From NCBI GenBank assembly GCA_019234295.1, contig JAFALK010000069.1, forward strand, positions 1 through 64,000: 64,000 bases of DNA, written 5' to 3'. This document shows, piece after piece, positions 1-8,891 of the stretch (position 1 is the stretch's first letter; each line of letters begins with the position of its first letter). The notes under the pieces are model-generated. The model ran no database searches, was not told where the DNA came from, and saw only the letters and a program-made list of their open reading frames with translations. The stretch comes from Roseateles sp. Its GTDB lineage: Bacteria; Pseudomonadota; Gammaproteobacteria; Burkholderiales; Burkholderiaceae_C. The translations under genes and the position numbers were made by a program.

Positions 1-132
1 GGCCTGTTCCAGGCCGCCAAACGACGCGCGCGCGGCTTCAAACGACTGTCCTCCATCAGAACCGTCATCTTCCTGATCGCTGGCAAGCTCGACTTCCTCG
101 CGATCAATCCCCACGCCCGGCAACCCACTTGA
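1..132 (+). mobile_element. C-terminal end of an ISL3-family transposase (partial)
   Basis: The window opens inside an open frame of 43 codons ending in TGA at 130-132. It reads GLFQAAKRRARGFKRL, then a stretch ending TVIFLIAGKLDF and NPHA. This matches my memory of the extreme C-terminus of ISL3-type transposases, where an ARGY/F motif precedes an FLIAGKLD-like strand. The rest of the gene and the left end of the element lie outside the window. No clear terminal inverted repeat was identified between the stop codon and the next gene at 279, so the right boundary is not set. Confidence 0.7.
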
Positions 133-278
133 AATTCAACAGAGCCTGTTGCAGTGATTTGGCCATGTGTACTCCGTCGACTCAAATTGCGGACATCGCT
201 CCCTGAAGGCGAACTTCGGGGAAGAGTTGAAATGCCAGCCGAGTGTAGTCAGTCCTTCGGCGTTAAGCTTCGCCGCGC

Positions 279-1211
279 ATGCAGCACAATCTTCTGACCG
301 TCTTCGCCGTGACCTTTCTGTCCGTGATCGGTGTGCCGATCCCGGCGCTGCCCATGCTGCTGCTGGCCGGCGCTGAAGCGGCGGACCATGCAGTGCAGGG
401 CGTCGAGGCGCTCGCGCTAGCGAGCGCCGCTTCGCTACTGGCCTCGAGCGTCTGGTACGTCGCTGGTAGGCGCCTGGGGCGCCGCGTACTCGCCCTGCTG
501 TGCCGGATCTCGATCTCGCCCGACACTTGCGTCCGCAAGAACGAGCTGAGCTTTGCCAGGCGCGGGTCGCTGACCCTGGTCATCGCCAACTTCGTGCCGG
601 GACTCTCGATCTTGGCGCCTCCGCTGGCCGGAGCCCTGGGCATGCCCGTCGCCCGCTTCGTGCTCTTCAGTGCGATTGGTTCGCTGCTTTGGACAGGTGC
701 CGATTTGCTCGCAGGGTTCTTCTTCCAGGCGCAAATCCGTTGGCTGCTGCAAGCCCTGAGCCAGCTCGGCAGCATTGCCGTCGCGGTGGTCGCAGGACTG
801 CTGGCGCTCTACTTGGCCTGGCGTTGGGTACAGCGGCGCAGGGCCGCGCGCGAACTGGCGCAGTTCGCGCGAATCGAGTCGCGCGAACTGGCCGAGCTGC
901 TTGCCGCGGGGATGCCGCCCGTGATCGTCGACGTGCGTTCGCTGGCGGGCGAGGCAGGCACGATGCTGCGTGTTCCTGGCGCCCTGCATATCGACCTGGC
1001 CCACCTGGAGCAGACCTCAATGGCGGCCTGGCCCGATGGCAGCGAGGTGGTCACCTACTGTGATTGCCCGAACGACGCCACGGCCGTGAAGGCTGCGCAA
1101 CTGCTCGTCCAGCGCGGCCGCAGCAGGGTGAGGGTGCTGACTGGTGGCCTGCCGGCGTGGGCGCAAGAAGGCCATCCAGTCGAGACCCTCGAACTCGGAG
1201 CCGCTGGCTGA
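279..1211 (+). CDS. DedA-family membrane protein fused to a C-terminal rhodanese domain
   Basis: A 310-residue protein with two parts. Residues 1 to about 185 are hydrophobic with several membrane segments and the glycine/proline-rich pattern of DedA/SNARE-associated (VTT) proteins, including a loop NFVPGLSILAPPLAGALGM. Residues about 200-305 form a rhodanese-like domain: PVIVDVRS begins it, VVTYCDCPND carries the active-site cysteine loop, and VRVLTGGLPAWAQEGHPV is the typical end. Rhodanese domains move sulfane sulfur or act as redox or signal modules; DedA proteins are linked to lipid flipping and membrane homeostasis. The ATG at 279 gives a direct N-terminal membrane segment. No operon partner is evident. 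Confidence 0.85.
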   Translation: MQHNLLTVFAVTFLSVIGVPIPALPMLLLAGAEAADHAVQGVEALALASAASLLASSVWYVAGRRLGRRVLALLCRISISPDTCVRKNELSFARRGSLTLVIANFVPGLSILAPPLAGALGMPVARFVLFSAIGSLLWTGADLLAGFFFQAQIRWLLQALSQLGSIAVAVVAGLLALYLAWRWVQRRRAARELAQFARIESRELAELLAAGMPPVIVDVRSLAGEAGTMLRVPGALHIDLAHLEQTSMAAWPDGSEVVTYCDCPNDATAVKAAQLLVQRGRSRVRVLTGGLPAWAQEGHPVETLELGAAG

Positions 1212-1418
1212 CCGGTCCCGCAGCGCGATGACCTACGCGGTCATCAAGACGCGTTTGCACATTCTTGATTCCGCGGACTCGGCATTTATCGCCGTCTTGA
1301 TGTGACGCACTGCACCATGACGATTCACTAAGGAGTCGTACGCGTCGAGTTCAAGAGACTGACGCGTCGCCCATGTCGACGGGCTGAGTGAACCGTCAAT
1401 TCGCAAGGAATATTTCAG

Positions 1419-1742
1419 ATGAAATTTCATCCAAGTCTTGAACAAGGACAGGCAGGCCGCGGCTTCGAGCCGCGATCCTCTCGCTGGGTTGCGCTGCTGG
1501 TCGTGACCTCGATCTGGAGCACGGGTGTGCTGGCCGCATGCAATGGCGGTCAGCCCGTGGAGCAGGAGCCTGAGGCCAAGATTGCCGCCAATGCGGCAGT
1601 GGCCGCCAACGGCAGGAGCAGGCAAAGCCGCATCGTGCTGCCGCTCGATCACGGCCCCCGCGCGGTGACAACCCCTGCCCTGAACAAGAAACGCCTGGAA
1701 GAAGCCCGCAAAGAACAGCTTTGCGACACGTCCAATTCTTGA
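1419..1742 (+). CDS. small putative lipoprotein, function unknown
   Basis: A 107-residue protein with an unusually long N-terminal segment before a hydrophobic stretch (RWVALLVVTSIWSTGVLAAC). LAAC followed by N fits a lipobox, so the mature protein would be an outer- or inner-membrane lipoprotein of about 68 residues. AAGGA lies 10 bases upstream of the ATG and supports the start. The mature part is rich in alanine, asparagine and basic residues and matches no family I recognise. It lies 88 bases upstream of a porin gene on the same strand and could be co-transcribed with it. Confidence 0.5.
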   Translation: MKFHPSLEQGQAGRGFEPRSSRWVALLVVTSIWSTGVLAACNGGQPVEQEPEAKIAANAAVAANGRSRQSRIVLPLDHGPRAVTTPALNKKRLEEARKEQLCDTSNS

Positions 1743-1830
1743 ATCGATCAGTCGCCTTCCAGCGCCGGAAGAGCGCACCGATCTGCTAACGAAGCCGGAC
1801 CTTGATCCGGCTGCACATCATTCATCGAAC

Positions 1831-3537
1831 ATGAAGAAAATCAGTCCCCTGCCCAGAAAGGGAATTGCCGGTCAGCTTGCCTCGGCCGCCGTTCTCATCG
1901 GCTCCTTCGGTGCCGCGGATACGGCCCTGGCCGACGAAGCCGCTATTCAAAAGAAGGCCGACGCAGCCGCTTGCGACCCCTACAAGAATTACGCCTGCCT
2001 CGACGACTACCTCGGCAAGGGCTTCTGGCATCGGCTCTCCCGCTATTACGAGCTCGAGGTGGGTCAGAGCGGCAGCCCTAGCGACCCTAACGCGCCGTCT
2101 GCACGGCGCGACGATTTCCCGCCGGCGGCCCAATCGAGCCCGCCCATGCCGTTCACGGAATGGCCTTATGGCGGCACGACGTCGCTGGGCGTCACGCGCC
2201 CCAACTCGGTCGACAGCCCTCTGATGACGGCCCTGGCGGATACCGAGCTCGGCAAGTGGATGGGCGACCATAACCTGCAGCTGTACGGCTGGGTCAATGT
2301 CGGTGGCAACCTCAGCACGAGCACCGTCAAGCCGGGCGGCAATGCACCGGCCGCCTATCTGTACACACCCAACACGGTTCAGCTCGACCAGGCGGTCCTC
2401 TACCTGGATCGTTTTCCCGACACCGTTCAAAAGGACCACGTCGATTGGGGCATGCGCATTTCCGCGATCTATGGCGTGGACTACCGCTACACCACGGCCT
2501 ACGGACTGGCGAGCGACCAACTGCTCAAGGACAACAAGACAAAGGGCTATGACTTTCCGATGCTCTATGGAGAGATCTACATCCCGCAAGTCGCGCAGGG
2601 CCTGATGCTGCGGTTCGGTCGCTACATCTCGGTGCCCGACATTGAGGCGCAGCTCGCGCCGAACAACTATATGTATACGCACTCAATGACGTATACCTTC
2701 GACAACTACACCAACACCGGCATTCAGAGCTCTCTGGCTGTCGACAAAAACTGGATTCTGCAGTTGGGCCTTTCGGTGGGGACCGAGGCGGCTCCAAACC
2801 ATCTGAGCCAGACGACGACGAACCCCTACCCGAACGTGGCTGGAACCGTGTCTGGCCAGGTTGGCTACAACCCCTTGTATCCGGGCAAGACCTTCAAGGT
2901 CGATCCCGGCTCCATGCCAAGCTGGACGCTGTGCGCGCGCTGGGACTCCGATGATGGCAAGACCGATATCAACGCATGCGCCAACGGCATCAACAAGGGG
3001 ACCTACGGTTACAACAACCTGCAGTGGTACGGGCTGACGGCTTATCACGCTTTCGATGAGCACTGGCACCTGTCCTGGGAGGCTTATCACCTCTACCAGA
3101 ACAATGTCCCGAACTCGCTCAACAGCGATGTCCAGGCCATCTACGCCGCCGGTGGTTCGCCATTTGCATCGCAGTTCATGCCCTACAACGCCCCCAATCT
3201 CGCCATCTGCCGCAACGCGACCGTGTTGACCTGCCGGGCCGGCGCAACGGGTACCGTGGCCTACCTGAACTACTCGCCCAATCCCCTGGATAACTTCTCG
3301 ATCCGTCCCGAGCTGTTCTGGGATCCGCAAGGTCAGCGCACTGGCGTTGCGAGCCATTTTGCGAATCTCGCCTTCGGTTGGCAGCACTGGTTCTCGCCCC
3401 AGATCGAGGTGCGCCCGGAGCTCGCCTATTACCACTCCTTCGGTGCTGCCGCCTTCAACGGCAACTCCAATGCTGGGGTGGCACCGAACAAGAGCAGCGA
3501 GCTGATTCTCTCCGGAGACCTTATCTTCCACTTCTGA
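1831..3537 (+). CDS. outer-membrane beta-barrel porin, BBP2/OmpL-like
   Basis: A 568-residue secreted protein. An N-terminal signal peptide ends near TALADEA. Cysteines follow in a short CDPYKNYACLDDYLG segment, then a long region of alternating polar and aromatic residues ends in LILSGDLIFHF, a C-terminal beta-strand with terminal phenylalanine as used by the BAM machinery. Phrases such as LQLYGWVNVGGN, LDQAVLYLDRFPD and PMLYGEIYIPQVAQGLMLRFGRY are typical of the putative beta-barrel porin-2 family (DUF1597, PF07642). It probably forms a channel in the outer membrane; the solute is unknown. The gene stands alone apart from the small lipoprotein gene upstream. Confidence 0.82.
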   Translation: MKKISPLPRKGIAGQLASAAVLIGSFGAADTALADEAAIQKKADAAACDPYKNYACLDDYLGKGFWHRLSRYYELEVGQSGSPSDPNAPSARRDDFPPAAQSSPPMPFTEWPYGGTTSLGVTRPNSVDSPLMTALADTELGKWMGDHNLQLYGWVNVGGNLSTSTVKPGGNAPAAYLYTPNTVQLDQAVLYLDRFPDTVQKDHVDWGMRISAIYGVDYRYTTAYGLASDQLLKDNKTKGYDFPMLYGEIYIPQVAQGLMLRFGRYISVPDIEAQLAPNNYMYTHSMTYTFDNYTNTGIQSSLAVDKNWILQLGLSVGTEAAPNHLSQTTTNPYPNVAGTVSGQVGYNPLYPGKTFKVDPGSMPSWTLCARWDSDDGKTDINACANGINKGTYGYNNLQWYGLTAYHAFDEHWHLSWEAYHLYQNNVPNSLNSDVQAIYAAGGSPFASQFMPYNAPNLAICRNATVLTCRAGATGTVAYLNYSPNPLDNFSIRPELFWDPQGQRTGVASHFANLAFGWQHWFSPQIEVRPELAYYHSFGAAAFNGNSNAGVAPNKSSELILSGDLIFHF

Positions 3538-3605
3538 TCGGCCTGAGCCTGCGCTGTCCGGAACCGAGCCGTCCATCCCTTGGGGCTAGGTTCTCGTCAG
3601 CGTAG

Positions 3606-3880
3606 GCTGCAATGTTTAAGGGCGATATCGCCTGCAAGGCGGACCTGGCCGCGCAGGAGGCCCGCTTGCACCCGAGCGCCAGGCCCTGCCGGCCCTGCAA
3701 AAGCAGCTTCAGCAAACGCAAGACCTCCTTGCGGTCATGGTCGGCGTGCCACCGCAGCAGGCCCTCGGCGCCCTACATTTCCTGTTGGCGGCCGCGCATA
3801 ATCGACGGCAGCGCGAAAAGCGGTCGCTTTCGGCTTATCGGCAGGAATTCGCAGCACTTGAGCCCAACATGCCCCTGGGG
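3606..3880 (+). pseudogene. remnant of a NodT/OprM-type outer-membrane efflux factor
   Basis: Two short stretches in different frames read as consecutive parts of an outer-membrane factor of RND-type efflux pumps. Around 3612-3670 one frame reads MFKGDIACKADLAAQEARL, like the GxISRADVLAQEAxL helix of NodT proteins. From about 3676 a second frame reads APERQALPALQKQLQQTQDL and then LAVMVGVPPQQ, matching the next conserved helix and the LLAVLxGxxP turn. A frameshift separates them, the 5' two thirds of the gene are missing and no complete frame remains. This is a degraded fragment with no intact product. The family assignment comes from memory of the motif. Confidence 0.6.
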
Positions 3881-3888
3881 AGCAGGTC

Positions 3889-5385
3889 ATGGTGTATCCG
3901 GTGTCATTCTTTGCATCGCCGTATTCGTCCTGGCCGACCTACGCCGGACCATTTGCGTCCTTGTTCGGTACAACGCCGAATTCGGCCAGTAGCCTGATCG
4001 ACTCGATCGACGCCAGCGCGATCAACGACACCCAGCTCAGCCTTTCGTCGCTGAGTCAGCTGCAATCGGTCAGTGATTCCTTCCAGACCGCGCTGGCTCA
4101 GTTGCTGCCGCCCTATCTGGCGGGCACCAGTGCGGCCAACAGCAGCAATCCCGGCGTCGTTTCCGCCGCTGAGCAAAGCAACGCACCGATCGGCAGCTAC
4201 AACGTCACCGTCAATCACCTGGCCCAAACGCAGGCCCTGCAAAGCGCAGCCCTTGCAACGCCTGACCAGACCCAGATCGGCAGCGGCAAGCTGACCATCA
4301 CATTGGGCAGCTACGACGCCGGTAGCAACACTTTCACGCCCGGATCGCGGGCGCCCACGACGGTGTCCCTCAACAACGCAACGCTCGACGATGTGGCCTC
4401 GGCCATCAATGCCGCGGGGGGCGGTGTTGCGGCCCAGGTCAACGCCGTCAGCGGTGGCTACGCGCTCGTGCTCAGCGGCTCGAACCCGGGGGCGAGCAAT
4501 GCCTTCGAAGTCCAGGTCGACAATGCCGGCCTGTCCTCGCTGAGCTTCGACCCGACCAACCCGGCGGGATCCGGATTGACCCAGACGCAGACGGCGCAGG
4601 ACGCCAGCTTGTCCGTCAACGGAGCCCCAATCTCCAGCGGCGGCAACAGTGGGGTGAGCATCGCGCCCGGCCTCACGGTCAACTTGCTGCAGCCCGGCTC
4701 CAGCGTGGTCACGAGCTCGGCGTCCGATGCGGCCGTGCAATCGCTGGCCCAGGGCCTGGTCTCTGCCTACAACGCGGTCCAGTCGGGGTTGGCGAATTCG
4801 TCCAGCAACGATGCCGCACAGGAAGTGGCAGGGCCGTATTCGGTCGGCCTGACCGCGGCAGTGACCAACACCTACAACGTGCCCAACAGCTCGCTGGGCG
4901 CGCTTTCGCAAATCGGTGTCTTCGTGCAGGCCGGATTGGTGGGTGCGATGCCGAATGGCCCGGCGTCCACCACGACGAACAGCCTGAGTCTCAACGGCGG
5001 GGCCCTGAGCAGTTCGCTGTCCAGCGACGCCAGTGGCACCCAGGGTCTGCTCGGCGCCGTCGTTCAGGCCTTGTACAACGTCGCTGACAGCTACGGGGGC
5101 GGCGGCGGCGTGCTGCAGTCCTCCAAGGACGCCTATCAGTCGGCGCTTTACAACGATCAACTCGTTGCCTGGCCTTCGGTCCGGCCTGTCCCGCCAAGCG
5201 TCGACCAGCTGGCGAACGATCAGAGCGGGCAATCCCTGCTGGCGCCCGCACAGATCTCAAGCGAGCAGCAGTATGTGCGCGCGTTCGCGCCATTGCAGCA
5301 GAGCATCTGGACGTCGGTATTGCTGTCCGAGCTCTACGCCGTCAATTCCGCAGCGTCGGGGGGACTGTTGTCGGCAATGGCCTGA
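3889..5385 (+). CDS. FliD-like (flagellar hook-associated protein 2-like) protein, orphan
   Basis: A 498-residue protein rich in serine, alanine and asparagine and almost free of cysteine, as is usual for exported flagellar axial proteins. The segment GSYNVTVNHLAQTQALQSAA resembles the FliD N-terminal domain. ATLDDVASAINAAGGGVAAQ and the following AQDASLSVNGAPI, then VSIAPGLTVNL, match the order of blocks in the FliD middle domain. The C-terminal coiled coil that ends normal FliD (with a SYLTQQ-like tail) is not recognisable; the protein ends LLSELYAVNSAASGGLLSAMA. No other flagellar gene lies in the window, so it is an orphan or degenerate cap-like protein. The ATG at 3889 is preceded by GGGGAGCAGGTC. 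It converges on the pilus operon, with one base between stop codons. Confidence 0.65.
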   Translation: MVYPVSFFASPYSSWPTYAGPFASLFGTTPNSASSLIDSIDASAINDTQLSLSSLSQLQSVSDSFQTALAQLLPPYLAGTSAANSSNPGVVSAAEQSNAPIGSYNVTVNHLAQTQALQSAALATPDQTQIGSGKLTITLGSYDAGSNTFTPGSRAPTTVSLNNATLDDVASAINAAGGGVAAQVNAVSGGYALVLSGSNPGASNAFEVQVDNAGLSSLSFDPTNPAGSGLTQTQTAQDASLSVNGAPISSGGNSGVSIAPGLTVNLLQPGSSVVTSSASDAAVQSLAQGLVSAYNAVQSGLANSSSNDAAQEVAGPYSVGLTAAVTNTYNVPNSSLGALSQIGVFVQAGLVGAMPNGPASTTTNSLSLNGGALSSSLSSDASGTQGLLGAVVQALYNVADSYGGGGGVLQSSKDAYQSALYNDQLVAWPSVRPVPPSVDQLANDQSGQSLLAPAQISSEQQYVRAFAPLQQSIWTSVLLSELYAVNSAASGGLLSAMA

Positions 5386-5386
5386 T

Positions 5387-5710
5387 TTACTTGGTGATCG
5401 GAACGCAGCTGACGGAACCCAGATGTGTCGCTGCGTATCGGTTGCGCGCCACGTCGGCGGGCAGGCGTTCATCGAGCACGATGCGCTTGGAGCCGAGCTC
5501 GCGAAGCACGATGTGAGCCTGGCTGCCGGAGTACGAATACTCGCTGACGGTCGCGGCAACCGCATTCTTTCCACAGTTCAAGGTCGGGGGCGTCGTGGTT
5601 CGGGCCGATGCGTTGGCCGTCGCCAGCGTCAATGTAGCGGGCGCGTTGGCCCAGGCTGCCGGAGCGAAGACGGCCGCGGCGATCAGCAAATGCAACGAAT
5701 TCTTGTGCAT
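5387..5710 (-). CDS. small secreted protein at the end of the pilus operon
   Basis: A 107-residue protein with a clear signal peptide (MHKNSLHLLIAAAVFAPAAWA, cut after AWA). The mature part has two cysteines (LNCGKN and VSCVPI), which could form a disulfide bond in the periplasm. No family is recognised. It starts 31 bases after the PilY1 stop codon on the same strand, so it is probably the last gene of the minor pilin operon and may help pilus tip assembly or be a secreted accessory; that role is inferred from position only. Confidence 0.65.
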   Translation of the reverse strand: MHKNSLHLLIAAAVFAPAAWANAPATLTLATANASARTTTPPTLNCGKNAVAATVSEYSYSGSQAHIVLRELGSKRIVLDERLPADVARNRYAATHLGSVSCVPITK

Positions 5711-5741
5711 GGATACTCCTTTGAAGCGAAGCGGGCCGCCA

Positions 5742-8700
5742 TCAATTCTGACGCCAGCCGATTGGAGACAAGGGCCGGGTGGGCGCGACCAAGGGCGATT
5801 GCGGAGCCAGGTTGCCGGCAGTGCCCGGGTTGAGCGTGATACCTTGACTCGTCACCGTGACGCTGGGGGTGTATGCGGGGCCCGGTCCGACCATGATGTC
5901 GCTGCTGAGCGTGACTCCGTTGTAGATGTATTTCGAATTGCTCGGGAACGTCCCGTTGAGAAGATTGAAGAAATCGTAGTAGCCACTGCCGGAGCCACAG
6001 GAGTTCGTGGGGGCAACGTAGATTGGCACCGTGATCACGCCGCCGTCGACGCGTGGGGCATCCGAAACGACCCCGGAGGTGGTCATGGTGGTGACGGTGC
6101 TGCTGGCGGCATATTTCGACTGGCTCAGGCTGTAGGCGTAGCCCGCCGTTGGCAGCGATGACCACACCGGCGTCCAACCGGACTGGGAGAGCGAATAGAC
6201 CGTGATTCCGGAGCCCGCAGTCACGACGACATAGGGCAGGCCCTGGTACTCCGTGTAGGTGACGTACAGCAGCGGTGTCTGGGTACCGGAATTCGTCGCC
6301 GGATTGATGACGGTGAACTGATTGCTGAAGCTTAGGGCGTCCGTGACCGCATTACCGGTCAAGGTTCCTTGCCAGACGGCACCAGCCGTGCTCCCAACCC
6401 ATGCGCGATTGAACTGAGAATCGACGTAGATGGCGCTGCTGAGCGCGAACGGCAGGGCGCCGGAGGTGACCGTACCCGAGCCGACATTGATCTCGTATAG
6501 CGTACTGGTGGCGCCGGAGTTGACGACGAAGACCGAATAGGTGTTGCCGTTCAGATAAAGCGACTGAGGCGTCTGGTGCAAAGGAACGGCCCCCGTCGCA
6601 CCCGAAAGGTCGCCGGAAGAGGTGCCGCCAGCCACGACGACGTCGTAACCCACGGAGACCGGGAAACCGGACGCGTTGAGCTGAAGGCTGAAATGCTCCG
6701 CACCGGACTTGAAACTACCGACTACGTAGCTTGCCCAGGTGCCGCCGTTCTGCGCGTCGACGACCTCGAAGTTCCCGTCCATGTACGAGGAGGACTGGAA
6801 CGTCGAATAGTTCTGCAAGTTCGGCAACAGGCTTCTGGGCATCCAGCCCCACATCAGCGCACCGGTCTTGGCATTGAAGGCATAGAGGAAGCCGTCATTG
6901 TTCGTGAAGAGGAGCATCGGCGGCCGCGAGTTCGTTGCGGTGGCGAAGGCCTGATAGCCGCTCGCGTTGGACAACGAAGAAGACGCTGGCGGACCCACGT
7001 AGCGGCCGACGCTTTGCGTGCTGAACGTACCCAGGAACCATCCTGAGAGCCGGTTGCCGAGGAAGCTGCAGCTGCCGCTCGTGTAGGAAGGGTTGATCGT
7101 GTAGCTGACAATCGTAGCGACGTTCGGAACGCAGGTGGTCGGCGTCAGCTGGAAGGCGGCAGCATCGATCGAGGACAGAAGGGCGACGGCCCCAGTGGAC
7201 AGCGTCGAATACAAAGCGCTGGTCCGGTTGGCCGTCGTCATCAGCGCGGCTGCGTCCCAGCTGTATTGAGCCGCCGGCAGTCCGGCCGAACTGACCGCAT
7301 AGGCGCGCGCATTGCCGGCCGCGGGTGAGGGATCCGTGGTGAGGCTGTACTCGTACGCCGAGCCGCTCTTGACCGTGATCGGCGCGATTGGGGCCGCAAT
7401 CGAGGACTGCTTGTAGATCAGGTTGACGATGCTCAGAAATGCGCTGTTCAGGCTGGTCGCATCGGTTGCGGGATAAAAGTTGACTGTTCCGCCCGCGATC
7501 GCCATCGCTTGCAGAGTCTGCGCCGCCATGGGATTTGCAGAACTGTTGACACCGGCACCCAGGCCGATCACATACGTCTTGATGCCCGCCGTGTTGAGGT
7601 TCTTGATCGCGTTGATCGCATCCTGGAGCGCTTGGTCGTTGGTGGTCCCCAGAGAGCCGTCCGCGTTGAAGCTCGCCGTGACCCCATAGTTGTTACCCGA
7701 GACACTTCCCAGGGGAGGCCAGTTGTTGCCGCTCAGATCCATTGTGGGCAATCCATCGGTCAGCAGGATCACATACTGGGACTGGCAAGATTGCGTGGTG
7801 AGCCCTTTCAGATAGCTCTGTGCGCCGGTCAGCACGCCGGCGGTCGGAGACTGGACGGCTGAAGACTTGATCTCCGAGGTCGAAGAACTGTTCGTCTCCG
7901 GTGCCAAGGCTGACGCGAACGACGTGACGGCACTGTTCATGGGGACGACAGTGGCGCCGGTGTTGGAGCTGAAGTTCCCCGCGTAGTAACCGAAGCCCCG
8001 CTGCACGTACATGACTTCAGTCGAGTAAGGCACATATCCAGCGTTGGTCGGCCCGGTCGCCGAGATCGAACCCGAAGGAAGGGCGGAGCCATAGCTAACA
8101 GTGATGGAGCCGGACTCGTAGTTGCTCAAGGACCTGTTCGGTGGGAATGGCGTCGCGGGGTTGATCGAGCCGAAGTCGAGCATCACGGAGTGATAGCCAC
8201 CGCTGCCGTAAAAGACGTCGTTGACCGTCGGGTCATCGCTGGCAATAGCGATGGTCATGTACTGGAAGTTCGCAATATTCGCCGAATAGTGCGCCGCGAT
8301 TGCCGTGCAATCGGACTTCACCGTGCTCGTCGCCGTGGTGTAGTTGTAGCAAGGGTTGGCCACGGTGCCGCCCGTTGTGGATGCGGTATTCGTGAAGGTG
8401 AACCCGCCGGCGGGGCTCATGTAATAGACCCAGGTGGTATAGGTATTCACCGAACTCGTGTTGTACGTGTACAGCCCGAAGTTCAGGTTGTTGCCGTACT
8501 GGTTCAGCGCGTTCTGGATCGCGGCCTTGGCCATGTTCAGGCGACTGGGCCCGTTGTCGCAGAGATTGCTGCCGCATGTGGCGGTGTAGGGCGCACTGCC
8601 CGCGGAGCCCGCATTGACGGGTGGCGTGAAGCCGGACGGGATGGTGTAGTTCTGCGGCGAGCTCGAGTTGTACAGCGTCTGCAGGGCGGAGCTGAGATTG

Positions 8701-8891
8701 CCGCTACCGGCCATGATGGCGCCGCTGGTAGAGCCGTCCATCGACTGCGAATTCGTGACGACCATGAGCACCTGTGAGGCGTTCGAGGGCGCCGCCGCCC
8801 AGGCGAACGCGGGCGAAATCGCGAATGCAAAAAGGCCTGCCCGCTTGCAGCCGAGCCGGATCAGTGATTCAAGTTCGGATCGAATACGCAT
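5742..8891 (-). CDS. pilY1: PilY1-type type IV pilus tip protein
   Basis: A 1,049-residue exported protein with a signal peptide ending near FAWAAAP. The N-terminal third has a von Willebrand A-like fold: a strand VLMVVTNSQSMDGS, then QYVILLTDGLPTMD and a GIKTYVIGLG strand. The C-terminal half is a PilY1/PilC beta-propeller region, with RPPMLLFTNNDGFLYAFNA, ALMWGWMPRSLLPNL and a strand ending VGSTAGAVWQGTLTG. PilY1 proteins sit at the pilus tip, act in adhesion and surface sensing, and prime assembly with minor pilins. Two expected metal sites look altered: the first MIDAS aspartate is threonine, and the usual DxNxDG calcium loop reads VDSQFNRAWVGS. It overlaps the upstream PilX-like gene by 31 bases, indicating translational coupling. 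Confidence 0.9.
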   Translation of the reverse strand: MRIRSELESLIRLGCKRAGLFAFAISPAFAWAAAPSNASQVLMVVTNSQSMDGSTSGAIMAGSGNLSSALQTLYNSSSPQNYTIPSGFTPPVNAGSAGSAPYTATCGSNLCDNGPSRLNMAKAAIQNALNQYGNNLNFGLYTYNTSSVNTYTTWVYYMSPAGGFTFTNTASTTGGTVANPCYNYTTATSTVKSDCTAIAAHYSANIANFQYMTIAIASDDPTVNDVFYGSGGYHSVMLDFGSINPATPFPPNRSLSNYESGSITVSYGSALPSGSISATGPTNAGYVPYSTEVMYVQRGFGYYAGNFSSNTGATVVPMNSAVTSFASALAPETNSSSTSEIKSSAVQSPTAGVLTGAQSYLKGLTTQSCQSQYVILLTDGLPTMDLSGNNWPPLGSVSGNNYGVTASFNADGSLGTTNDQALQDAINAIKNLNTAGIKTYVIGLGAGVNSSANPMAAQTLQAMAIAGGTVNFYPATDATSLNSAFLSIVNLIYKQSSIAAPIAPITVKSGSAYEYSLTTDPSPAAGNARAYAVSSAGLPAAQYSWDAAALMTTANRTSALYSTLSTGAVALLSSIDAAAFQLTPTTCVPNVATIVSYTINPSYTSGSCSFLGNRLSGWFLGTFSTQSVGRYVGPPASSSLSNASGYQAFATATNSRPPMLLFTNNDGFLYAFNAKTGALMWGWMPRSLLPNLQNYSTFQSSSYMDGNFEVVDAQNGGTWASYVVGSFKSGAEHFSLQLNASGFPVSVGYDVVVAGGTSSGDLSGATGAVPLHQTPQSLYLNGNTYSVFVVNSGATSTLYEINVGSGTVTSGALPFALSSAIYVDSQFNRAWVGSTAGAVWQGTLTGNAVTDALSFSNQFTVINPATNSGTQTPLLYVTYTEYQGLPYVVVTAGSGITVYSLSQSGWTPVWSSLPTAGYAYSLSQSKYAASSTVTTMTTSGVVSDAPRVDGGVITVPIYVAPTNSCGSGSGYYDFFNLLNGTFPSNSKYIYNGVTLSSDIMVGPGPAYTPSVTVTSQGITLNPGTAGNLAPQSPLVAPTRPLSPIGWRQN

